From an uncultured Ruminococcus sp. (GTDB lineage: Bacteria > Bacillota > Clostridia > Oscillospirales > Ruminococcaceae): a stretch of DNA of 7,032 nt. The DNA is taken from assembly GCA_945876405.1 (NCBI GenBank), contig CAMCOJ010000111.1, positions 1-7,032 on the forward strand. The letters run 5' to 3'. The notes below the pieces were generated by a model. It saw nothing but the letters and a program-made list of their open reading frames with translations. It had not been told where the DNA came from and made no database searches. How positions within the stretch are numbered: position 1 is the stretch's first letter; each line of letters starts with the position of its first letter. A program made the translations under genes and the position numbers. Shown in pieces: positions 1 through 5,528 of this stretch.

Positions 1-53
1 GGCATACGAGATTTCTGCCTGTCTCGTGGGCTCGGAGATGTGTATAGAGACAG
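1..53. other. Illumina Nextera i7-side adapter (synthetic, not genomic)
   Basis: This is library adapter and not genome. Positions 1-12 match the end of the P7 oligonucleotide. Positions 13-20 (TTCTGCCT) are an 8-base index that I recognise as Nextera N703. Positions 21-35 are the Nextera i7-side primer segment, and 36-53 are the Tn5 mosaic end. The mosaic end reads TGTATAGAGACAG where the standard is TGTATAAGAGACAG, so one A is missing, probably a read or assembly error. Genomic DNA starts at 54, inside the 3' end of nrdR. This segment should be trimmed. Confidence 0.98.
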
Positions 54-471
54 TAATAAAACTTTCCTTGTCATCAAAATCCTTGTAAACAGAAGCAAAA
101 CGTATATATGCTATCGGGTCAAGTGTCTTAAGCTTTTCAAGAACGATATCCCCGACTTTTGCTGTTGAAATCTGATTTGTGAATTCGTTGGCAAATGTAT
201 TTTCTATCTCATCAGCAATCTTTGAAACATCATCAACACTTACCGGTCGCTTTTTTATAGCACTGTAGATACCAGTTATGAGCTTGTTTCTGTTAAACGG
301 CTCAAAGGACCCGTCTTTTTTCTCAACCATAAGCAGAGGTTTGTCAATTGTTTCGTATGTTGTAAATCTTTTTAAACAGTTGGTGCATTCTCTTCTTCTT
401 CTCTTTTTCAGGTCAATTGATCTTGAGTCAATTACCTTGGTATCTTCAAAACCGCAGAACGGGCATCTCAT
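54..471 (-). CDS. nrdR: Transcriptional repressor NrdR, 3' end cut off by adapter
   Basis: NrdR is the zinc- and nucleotide-binding repressor that binds NrdR boxes upstream of ribonucleotide reductase genes and links their expression to the ATP/dATP pool. The frame reads from an ATG at 471 and gives 139 genuine residues before the adapter. The N-terminal zinc ribbon has Cys3, Cys6, Cys29 and Cys32, opening MRCPFCG, and carries the conserved VIDSR stretch and the basic run KKRRRREC. The RFTTYE block follows, then an ATP-cone domain from about residue 46 (KKDGSFEPFNRNKL, KRPVS) to the typical ending YIRFASVYKDF. Family members are about 150 residues long, so only about 10-15 C-terminal residues and the stop are missing. 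It starts 3 bp after the isomerase stop, and its Shine-Dalgarno AAAGGA (479-484) lies within that gene. The two genes are therefore very probably co-transcribed and translationally coupled. The frame stays open into the adapter, so the annotated end must be 54. Confidence 0.95.
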
Positions 472-474
472 AGG

Positions 475-1275
475 CTAATCCTTTCTCTCTTCAATTCTTT
501 TTATAAGGCTTTCTATATAAGCACAGCCTTCCGTAAGTTCAGACACAGTCTGAAAACCGCGCCGGTAGAGTTCAATCATAACAGTTCCGTCAAAACCTTT
601 TTCATGTAAAAGTGCAAGAAAACTGTAAATATCAAAATCACCTTTTCCCGGAACCAGACAGTCGTCATCCTTATTGTTGTCACTCATATGTACATGAACT
701 ATTCCTGAACCAAGCGTTCTGACAATCTCCGCAGGGTCCTCGCCTGAACGCAAAGCCTGCTTGACATCAAGCACAAACTTTGCCCTGCTGCCGAGTTTTC
801 CGGCCATATTTTTCATAAATTCAAGACTGTGGCTCTGACACCTTGCGACATTTTCCTGAGCTGCAACAATACCGAATCTTTCTGCGGTCCGTGAAAGCTC
901 GTCAAATACTTCAAAATAAAAATCATCCGGAACAGCAACAGCGTTCATATTGCCGTGAAAAACAAAAATCTTTGCTCCCAGACGGTTCATAGCATCAAAA
1001 TAATACTTGTGATATTCGAGCATATCCTTCATTCTCCGGCTGTATCCTGAGAACATCATCATAGGTTCCATCGGGCAGGTATAAGGATGGTAGGCTGTAC
1101 ACTCCCCGCCGTTTGCGGAAATAATATCTGCCAGCATACCGGTAAACTCCGGAACGACCTCACTGTGAGTATTTACAAAAATCTCCGTTGTACGGACACC
1201 GTTTTCCATAAGCTCCGAAAGTGCATTTTCAAGAAAATCCGGATAAAGACAGGCTGTAGACACTCCTGCTTTCAC
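475..1275 (-). CDS. Sugar phosphate isomerase/epimerase-like TIM-barrel protein
   Basis: This 266-residue protein belongs to the xylose isomerase-like / AP endonuclease 2 TIM-barrel superfamily, which isomerises or epimerises sugars and sugar derivatives using a divalent metal. The barrel strands and likely metal ligands can be placed: FVFHGN near His107, AQENV with Glu141, FVLDVKQ with Asp170, HVHMSDN with His194/His196, the following PGKGDFD loop (209-215), and MIELYR with Glu235. Full length matches the family, there is no signal peptide, and the protein should be cytosolic. The start is a GTG at 1275. It has an excellent Shine-Dalgarno AAGGAGG (1284-1290) with an 8-nt spacer, and no better in-frame start lies nearby. 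The stop TAG (475-477) is 3 bp from the nrdR ATG. The exact substrate cannot be read from sequence. Family is fairly sure; any named enzyme such as hydroxypyruvate isomerase or inosose dehydratase would be a guess. Confidence 0.88.
   Translation of the reverse strand: MKAGVSTACLYPDFLENALSELMENGVRTTEIFVNTHSEVVPEFTGMLADIISANGGECTAYHPYTCPMEPMMMFSGYSRRMKDMLEYHKYYFDAMNRLGAKIFVFHGNMNAVAVPDDFYFEVFDELSRTAERFGIVAAQENVARCQSHSLEFMKNMAGKLGSRAKFVLDVKQALRSGEDPAEIVRTLGSGIVHVHMSDNNKDDDCLVPGKGDFDIYSFLALLHEKGFDGTVMIELYRRGFQTVSELTEGCAYIESLIKRIEERKD
479..484 (-). promoter_or_regulatory. Ribosome binding site of nrdR, inside the isomerase gene
   Basis: AAAGGA on the minus strand lies 7 nt before the nrdR ATG at 471. 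It is formed by the last codons of the upstream gene (AGA AAG GAT, then TAG). Ribosomes finishing the isomerase would therefore uncover or reload at this site, the usual arrangement for translational coupling. Confidence 0.75.
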
Positions 1276-1283
1276 TGAAAAGT

Positions 1284-1290
1284 CCTCCTT
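1284..1290 (-). promoter_or_regulatory. Ribosome binding site fixing the isomerase GTG start
   Basis: AAGGAGG on the minus strand is near-perfect to the anti-Shine-Dalgarno and lies 8 nt before the GTG at 1273-1275. It is the evidence for choosing this GTG as the start. Confidence 0.85.
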
Positions 1291-1306
1291 CCGGGATTAT
1301 ATAATT

Positions 1307-1445
1307 TATAGTAAACGCAATAAATAAATTGCGTTTACTATTAGCCGATCTGCGCGGAGATGACGCAGTCATCGGATGTGCAAGGCAATATAAATAAAAT
1401 AATTATAGTGAAAGTCAAATTTATTTTGACGTTCACTATAATTAT
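1307..1445. repeat. Pair of related long palindromes around a third small hairpin (MITE-like or leader structure)
   Basis: Palindrome A has perfect 14-bp arms at 1308-1321 and 1328-1341 (ATAGTAAACGCAAT and its complement) with a 6-nt loop. Palindrome B has 21-bp arms at 1399-1419 and 1425-1445 with one mismatch and a 5-nt loop. Between them, 1345-1375 can fold as a bulged stem (CCGAT/ATCGG plus CTGCG/CGCAG) or as the competing hairpin GATGAC-GCA-GTCATC (1359-1373). A and B resemble each other: their outer edges read TATAGTAAACG and, inverted, TATAGTGAACG. The block thus looks like a 134-bp element (1307-1440) with inverted ends and TA at each border, as in small non-autonomous IS630/mariner-type elements. 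It could equally be a structured leader or paired operators for the isomerase-nrdR unit. The inverted repeats are directly visible; the mobile-element reading is inference. Confidence 0.6.
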
Positions 1446-1469
1446 AACACAAAACCGCCCTGAAAAACA
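1441..1469 (-). promoter_or_regulatory. Candidate extended -10 promoter for isomerase-nrdR
   Basis: On the minus strand an extended -10, TGTTATAAT (1441-1449), fits the TGnTATAAT pattern exactly. A weak -35, TTGTTT, lies 18 bp upstream inside the loop region of the secF terminator. Transcription would begin near 1434 and give a leader of about 160 nt containing the palindromes. The far half of palindrome B overlaps the -10, so it could act as an operator. Another TATAAT at 1296-1301 is too close to the Shine-Dalgarno to be convincing. Confidence 0.42.
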
Positions 1470-1478
1470 AGGCGGTTT
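1452..1478 (-). terminator. Rho-independent terminator after secF
   Basis: It begins 19 nt past the secF stop on the minus strand. The RNA folds into an 11-bp stem: AAACCGCC pairs with GGCGGUUU, extended by a G-U, a U-A and a G-C pair, around a UUUUU loop. The stem itself ends in U residues and is followed by UGUGUUAUAAUU, a modest U-tract. It closes the purB-secD-secF unit. Being nearly symmetrical, it may also work on the other strand. Confidence 0.75.
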
Positions 1479-1497
1479 GGAATCATTATAAGATTTT

Positions 1498-2448
1498 TTA
1501 TGCTTTTTTAGCCTTTGTCTGCCATGATACCCAGAGGCACGGAGCAAGACAAAGTGATGAATATGTTCCCACAAGCATACCGATGATAATCGGAACTGAG
1601 AAGCTGAGGATTGATGTAACGCCGTATATATAAGCTACGACTGAAATAATAATCATTGTTACAACAGTTGTAATGGAAGTTCTGAATGAACGTGTCATAG
1701 ACTGTGTTGTACTTACGTTTACGAGATCGTGTATATCAGCTACAGGCATAAGCTTCTTGTTTTCTCTGATACGGTCATAAACAACGATTGTGTTGTTGAT
1801 CGAGCATCCGAGAATTGTAAGAACAACGGCGATAAAGTTTGAGTTAATCTGGAAACCGATAATTACAAACGCACCGTATGTTACAACAATATCGTGAAGA
1901 AGAGCTATAACGGCACATACACCTGATGACCATCCGCTTATTCTCTTGAATCTGAATGCGATATAGAGAATAAGTATAACGGCTGAAAATGCAACCGCAA
2001 CAATACACTTGATGAAGAAGTCACGGCCTGAAGAAGCTGCAACGTCTGTTGAGTCGAGAATCTCAATATCATTGTCTGCATATATTTCCTGGAGGGCAGA
2101 AGTAAGTGCTGTCTGCTTTTCTGCTGTAAATCCTTCTGATGAAACAAATGAGATAGCGAGTTTCTTTCTGTCACTCTGGAAGAGGTCACCCTGCTGGATA
2201 TTTACCTTTGAAGCGGCAATCTCCTCAACCTTTGCCTGAGCTTCACCTGAGTCAATATCTCCGACAAATGAATAGGTGATCATTGTACCGCCCCTGAACT
2301 CAATTGCGATATCAACTCCGAGGAATGATACGAGAACTGATAATGCAACAAGAACTACGGAAATTATATAGAAGATTTTGCTCTTTCCTGTAAAGTTATA
2401 GGATTTTGTTTTCTTCTCTGAAGGCTGAATATTCTTTTCCTTACTCAT
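1498..2448 (-). CDS. secF: Protein translocase subunit SecF
   Basis: SecF is one half of the RND-type SecDF motor that uses the ion gradient to pull exported proteins through SecYEG on the outer membrane face. The protein has 316 residues, normal for SecF. A short basic cytoplasmic tail leads into TM1 (about 23-43), followed by the family motif EFRGGT (50-55) and an extracytoplasmic domain (about 56-140). TM2-TM6 then cover roughly 145-165, 175-197, 203-223, 258-277 and 283-306. The conserved TM4 signature GCSINNTIVVYDRIREN (214-230) is present, with Asn219 where many SecF proteins have Asp. The ATG at 2448 overlaps the secD stop (ATGA, 2445-2448), and a GGAGGTG Shine-Dalgarno (2456-2462) sits 7 nt upstream inside secD, so the pair is translationally coupled. 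A terminator follows the stop. Confidence 0.96.
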   Translation of the reverse strand: MSKEKNIQPSEKKTKSYNFTGKSKIFYIISVVLVALSVLVSFLGVDIAIEFRGGTMITYSFVGDIDSGEAQAKVEEIAASKVNIQQGDLFQSDRKKLAISFVSSEGFTAEKQTALTSALQEIYADNDIEILDSTDVAASSGRDFFIKCIVAVAFSAVILILYIAFRFKRISGWSSGVCAVIALLHDIVVTYGAFVIIGFQINSNFIAVVLTILGCSINNTIVVYDRIRENKKLMPVADIHDLVNVSTTQSMTRSFRTSITTVVTMIIISVVAYIYGVTSILSFSVPIIIGMLVGTYSSLCLAPCLWVSWQTKAKKA

Positions 2449-3857
2449 TTTTCAACACCTCCGTAAAGTTTTCTGTTTTTGAATACATTGAACTTGGAGA
2501 GTGAACCAAGCATAAGCTTTGATGCAAACACACCCATTACAAAGTTAAGGATTGCACCAACCATAAGTGTGAAACCGAATGAGTAGATTGTTCCTTCAGT
2601 TGTTGTACCGAACCATCTGAAGATGAAGCTGAGCATCTTTGCAAAGAGGCTGTCCGGAACACCGAAAGCACCCATAAGTATAATCGCAATAAGAATTACT
2701 GTCAGGTTTCCGTCAAAAATAGCTGAGAACGCTCTCTTGTAACCTGATTCAAGAGCTGTGTTAAGTCTCTTGCCTGAACGGAGTTCCTCCTTGATACGTT
2801 CACCGGTAATAATGTTTGCGTCAACACCCATACCGATTGAAAGGATGATACCGGCAATACCAGGGATGGTAAGAGTTGAGCTGTTCATAAAGCTGAAGTA
2901 GCCTGATACAGCAGCAAGTGTGCATGTAACCTGTCCTGTAAGTGCGATAACTGCAACAAAACCAGGAAGTCTGTAAAGGACTATCATATATAACGCAATA
3001 AATGCAAATGCGATAAGTCCGCCGAGAATCATTGCGTTGAGCGCACCGGCACCAAGTGTCGGTGAAATAGTTGAGAAGCTTGATGTGGTAAGTGAGAACG
3101 GAAGTGCACCTGAATTGATTCTGTCAGCGAGTGTCTTTGCATCCTCATATGTTTCAAAGCTTCCTGAGATAACAGCTTCACCGGTTGTAATATGGCTCTG
3201 TACTGTAGGAGCTGTAAGCATATTGTCATCCATCCAGATGGAGATTGTACCCTTGGTTTCTGCAAGTCTTCCTGTCGCATCCGCAAACTTCTTTGTACCC
3301 TCAGAATTAAGTTTGAGCTGTACGACATATTCTATTTCGCCTGTTGTTTCATCATTCTGATAACCTGCAGTTGCACTTGCAACATCCTCACCGTTAAGGA
3401 TCAGCTCTCCTGCCGGAACAGTATTGCCGTTTTCATCAACAGTTGTTTCCGAGCCTTCATGGAAAGTGAGCATTGCTGTACCGCCAAGTTCCTTAACTGC
3501 TGCCTCAGGGTCAAAGTCTGATTCTGATGACTGCCACGGGAAACGAACGATAACACGGTCATTGTTTGAGTCAACATAAACGTTGCTGTCTGTAATACCG
3601 AGAGCAGCAAGACGAACTTTCATTACTTCCTTTACTGAGTCAAGCTGTTCGTCAGTTGCATCAACACCTCCGGCAGGTGTAAATGTTACATCAACACCGC
3701 CCTGGATGTCTATACCAAGTCTTATGTCCGATACGTCCTTAATGTATGTTTTAGCTATATCTCCGTACTGATATTTTACACCGAATATTGCAGTGTAGGA
3801 AAAGCCGAGGATAAGTAAAAATACAATAAAGAAAACGGGCTTTTTAATTTTCTTCAC
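2445..3857 (-). CDS. secD: Protein translocase subunit SecD
   Basis: SecD partners SecF in the membrane complex that drives late steps of Sec protein export. The 470-residue protein has TM1 at about 7-27 and the family motif LGIDIQGG at 47-54. A large extracytoplasmic region (about 55-268) includes the P1 head (DATDEQLDSVKEVMKVRLAALG, 66-87, and RFPWQ) and a second domain carrying the conserved SGALPFSL at 249-256. Five more TMs run from about 273 to 446. The signature GMGVDANIITGERIKEEL (342-359) contains the conserved TM4 Asp346. The start is GTG at 3857 with GGAGGG (3864-3869) 6 nt upstream. It lies 62 bp after purB with no convincing terminator between, so read-through from the purB promoter is likely. 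It overlaps secF by 4 bp. Nothing is missing or frameshifted. Confidence 0.96.
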   Translation of the reverse strand: MKKIKKPVFFIVFLLILGFSYTAIFGVKYQYGDIAKTYIKDVSDIRLGIDIQGGVDVTFTPAGGVDATDEQLDSVKEVMKVRLAALGITDSNVYVDSNNDRVIVRFPWQSSESDFDPEAAVKELGGTAMLTFHEGSETTVDENGNTVPAGELILNGEDVASATAGYQNDETTGEIEYVVQLKLNSEGTKKFADATGRLAETKGTISIWMDDNMLTAPTVQSHITTGEAVISGSFETYEDAKTLADRINSGALPFSLTTSSFSTISPTLGAGALNAMILGGLIAFAFIALYMIVLYRLPGFVAVIALTGQVTCTLAAVSGYFSFMNSSTLTIPGIAGIILSIGMGVDANIITGERIKEELRSGKRLNTALESGYKRAFSAIFDGNLTVILIAIILMGAFGVPDSLFAKMLSFIFRWFGTTTEGTIYSFGFTLMVGAILNFVMGVFASKLMLGSLSKFNVFKNRKLYGGVEK

Positions 3858-3919
3858 TGTTTTCCCTCCAAAAAGTTTTTTTATTTTTCAGGGCTTTACG
3901 GTCACCCTGCACCTTCAGA

Positions 3920-5350
3920 TTATACGTTGATTTCTGCGGTTTCGTTGAGTTTGTCTGCGTTGGCATCGAGAACAGGCTTTACGCATGTTTCGAGGAATTC
4001 TGTAACCTGCTCTGAGCTGCGGCCTGTGAAGTTTTCAGGCTTAAGGATAGCATCAAGTTCTTCCTTGTTTATCATGAACATCTCATCGTTAAGAATCATG
4101 TCACAGAGGTCATTTTCAAGACCGTCTTCCTTTACGTGTCTGCCTGCTACCATTGAGTATTCACGGATTCTTTCGTGAAGCACCTGTCTGTCTCCGCCCT
4201 TCTTAACTGCGCTCATCATGATGTTTTCAGTTGCCATGAAAGGAAGTTCAGCCATAAGTCTGCGACGTACAATCTTAGGATAAACAACAAGTCCGCTTGT
4301 AACGTTGATAAGAATGTTGAGAATAGCATCAGCTGCAAGGAAACCTTCAGCAACAGATATTCTCTTGTTTGCAGAGTCATCAAGTGTTCTTTCAAACCAC
4401 TGTGTACCTGCTGTAAATGCCGGATTAAGGCTGTCTATCATAAGATATCTTGCAAGTGATGTGATTCTTTCGCATCTCATCGGGTTTCTCTTGTATGCCA
4501 TGGCTGATGAGCCGATCTGACCCTTTTCAAACGGTTCTTCCATCTCCTTAAAGCTCTGGAGAATACGCATGTCATTTGAGAACTTGCTTGCAGACTGTGC
4601 AAGACCGCTGAGTGTGCTGATAACCTGTGAGTCGATCTTTCTTGAGTATGTCTGACCTGAAACAGGAACAACTCCGTCAAATCCCATCTCTTCTGCAATC
4701 ATTGCTTCAAGCTGCTTGATTTTTGACGTATCGCCTTCAAAAAGTTCAACGAATGAAGCCTGTGTACCTGTAGTACCCTTTGATCCGAGAAGCTTAAGGT
4801 TTTTGATACGGTATTCGATTTCTTCAAGATCCATAAGGAATTCGTTAATCCAGAGAGTAGCACGCTTACCCACTGTTGTGAGCTGTGCAGGCTGAAGATG
4901 TGTATACGCAAGTGCAGGCATGTCCTTGTATTCATCAGCGAACTTTGAAAGCTGTGAAATAACTGTAACAAGCTTCCTGTATACAATCTGAAGAGCGTCA
5001 CGCATGATGATGATATCTGTGTTGTCACCTACATAGCATGATGTGGCACCAAGATGAATGATACCCTTTGCATTCGGACAAACAAGACCGTATGCGTGAA
5101 CGTGTGACATTACATCATGACGGCAGATCTTTTCACGTTCTCTTGCTGCTTCATAGTCAATGTTTTCGATATTTGCCTCAAGTTCCTTAACCTGTTCCTC
5201 AGTTACAGGAAGCCCGAGTTTCATCTCAGCTCTTGCAAGTGCTACCCAGAGTTTTCTCCAGGTTGTGAATTTCTTGTCTGCTGAAAAAACGAACTGCATT
5301 TCTTTGCTCGCATATCTTGTGCAGAATGGACTTTCATAGCTGTTAGTCAT
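3920..5350 (-). CDS. purB: Adenylosuccinate lyase
   Basis: PurB belongs to the fumarase/aspartase superfamily. It removes fumarate from SAICAR and from adenylosuccinate, so it acts in both de novo IMP synthesis and the IMP-to-AMP branch. It is a cytosolic homotetramer. The 476 residues show RHDVMSHVH with His78, HLGATSCYVGDN (99-110), YTHLQPAQLTTVGKR with the catalytic His151, KGTTGTQASF (191-200), and the signature loop GSSAMAYKRNPMRCER with catalytic Ser281. The usual proline in GSSAMPYKRN is Ala285 here. From memory of the human enzyme, length and motif order follow the eukaryotic-type ADSL, and His78, His151 and Ser281 are each offset by 8 from human His86, His159 and Ser289. The shorter Bacillus PurB (about 430 residues) is a poorer match. 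The ATG at 5350 follows AAAGGAG (5359-5365) with an 8-nt spacer. A promoter lies just upstream, and secD follows by 62 bp. Confidence 0.96.
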   Translation of the reverse strand: MTNSYESPFCTRYASKEMQFVFSADKKFTTWRKLWVALARAEMKLGLPVTEEQVKELEANIENIDYEAAREREKICRHDVMSHVHAYGLVCPNAKGIIHLGATSCYVGDNTDIIIMRDALQIVYRKLVTVISQLSKFADEYKDMPALAYTHLQPAQLTTVGKRATLWINEFLMDLEEIEYRIKNLKLLGSKGTTGTQASFVELFEGDTSKIKQLEAMIAEEMGFDGVVPVSGQTYSRKIDSQVISTLSGLAQSASKFSNDMRILQSFKEMEEPFEKGQIGSSAMAYKRNPMRCERITSLARYLMIDSLNPAFTAGTQWFERTLDDSANKRISVAEGFLAADAILNILINVTSGLVVYPKIVRRRLMAELPFMATENIMMSAVKKGGDRQVLHERIREYSMVAGRHVKEDGLENDLCDMILNDEMFMINKEELDAILKPENFTGRSSEQVTEFLETCVKPVLDANADKLNETAEINV

Positions 5351-5402
5351 TAGAAAAACTCCTTTATTATTATAAAATTAATTTTTTTGCATTAATATTT
5401 TA

Positions 5403-5431
5403 ATTGTATCATATTTGTGCGATATAATCAA
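5403..5431 (-). promoter_or_regulatory. Sigma-A promoter of purB (purB-secD-secF)
   Basis: On the minus strand the -35 TTGATT (5426-5431) and the -10 TACAAT (5403-5408) are separated by exactly 17 bp. Transcription should start near 5396, giving a 45-nt AT-rich leader before the purB ATG. That is too short for a purine riboswitch aptamer, and I see none. The hairpin at 5437-5463 lies directly upstream. Confidence 0.8.
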
Positions 5432-5436
5432 GGTTT

Positions 5437-5463
5437 CGGGAAGAGATTTTTTTGCTTTTCCCG
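5437..5463. repeat. Inverted repeat directly upstream of the purB promoter
   Basis: Arms 5437-5445 (CGGGAAGAG) and 5455-5463 (CTTTTCCCG) form a 9-bp stem around a T-rich 9-nt loop. Pairing is complete with one G-U in plus-strand RNA, and has one A-C mismatch in minus-strand RNA. No U-tract follows on the minus strand, so it is a poor intrinsic terminator for the dockerin gene. It may be a factor-binding site 5 bp upstream of the -35, or a non-canonical transcript end. Confidence 0.4.
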
Positions 5464-5473
5464 TATTTAACAT

Positions 5474-5525
5474 TTGTCCACATCCGATAATGTTGAAAAG
5501 TTAAAAACCCTGTTGAAAACTTTTC
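5474..5525. other. AT-rich patch with repeated TGTTGAAAA and DnaA-box-like nonamers
   Basis: The 9-mer TGTTGAAAA occurs at 5491-5499 and 5511-5519, exactly 20 bp apart. TTGTCCACA at 5474-5482 differs from the DnaA box TTATCCACA by one base. The complement of each 9-mer, TTTTCAACA, differs from it by two. Arms GAAAAGTT (5495-5502) and AACTTTTC (5518-5525) also make an 8-bp inverted repeat with a 15-nt loop, starting 4 nt after the dockerin gene stop. The repeats are visible; any role is unknown. Confidence 0.35.
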
Positions 5526-5528
5526 TGA

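Noticed and set aside
36..53. Tn5 transposon end at both borders, suggesting a natural mobile element
   Set aside because: The mosaic ends are directly joined to Nextera primer, index and P5/P7 sequence, so they are library chemistry and not a natural insertion.
278..478. Plus-strand ORF of 66 codons
   Set aside because: It lies antisense to nrdR, whose zinc ribbon and ATP cone are unmistakable on the minus strand.
1307..1445. CRISPR-like repeat array
   Set aside because: There are only two palindromic units with different spacers and arm lengths, no regular repeat-spacer period, and no cas genes.
1341..1574. Minus-strand ORF of 77 codons running from secF into the intergenic gap
   Set aside because: It starts inside secF in another frame, crosses the terminator and palindromes, lacks a ribosome site and resembles no known protein. 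Its length is a by-product of the secF sequence.
3029..3610. Several plus- and minus-strand ORFs of 69-109 codons within secD
   Set aside because: They are out-of-frame shadows of secD with low-complexity composition and no ribosome binding sites.
3927..5028. ORFs of 71-109 codons on both strands within purB
   Set aside because: purB is intact and conserved across the whole span; these frames show no start signals or recognisable domains.
5351..5396. Purine riboswitch or PurR-type leader before purB
   Set aside because: The predicted leader is only 45 nt, with no room for an aptamer, and I could not find the conserved riboswitch loops.
5474..5519. Chromosomal replication origin
   Set aside because: Only one nonamer is within one base of a DnaA box, there is no dnaA/dnaN nearby, and no AT-rich unwinding array of usual size. 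The evidence is too thin.
5495..5525. Intrinsic terminator for the dockerin gene
   Set aside because: The 8-bp stem has an A/T-rich composition, a 15-nt loop and no following U-tract. It was kept only as an inverted repeat.
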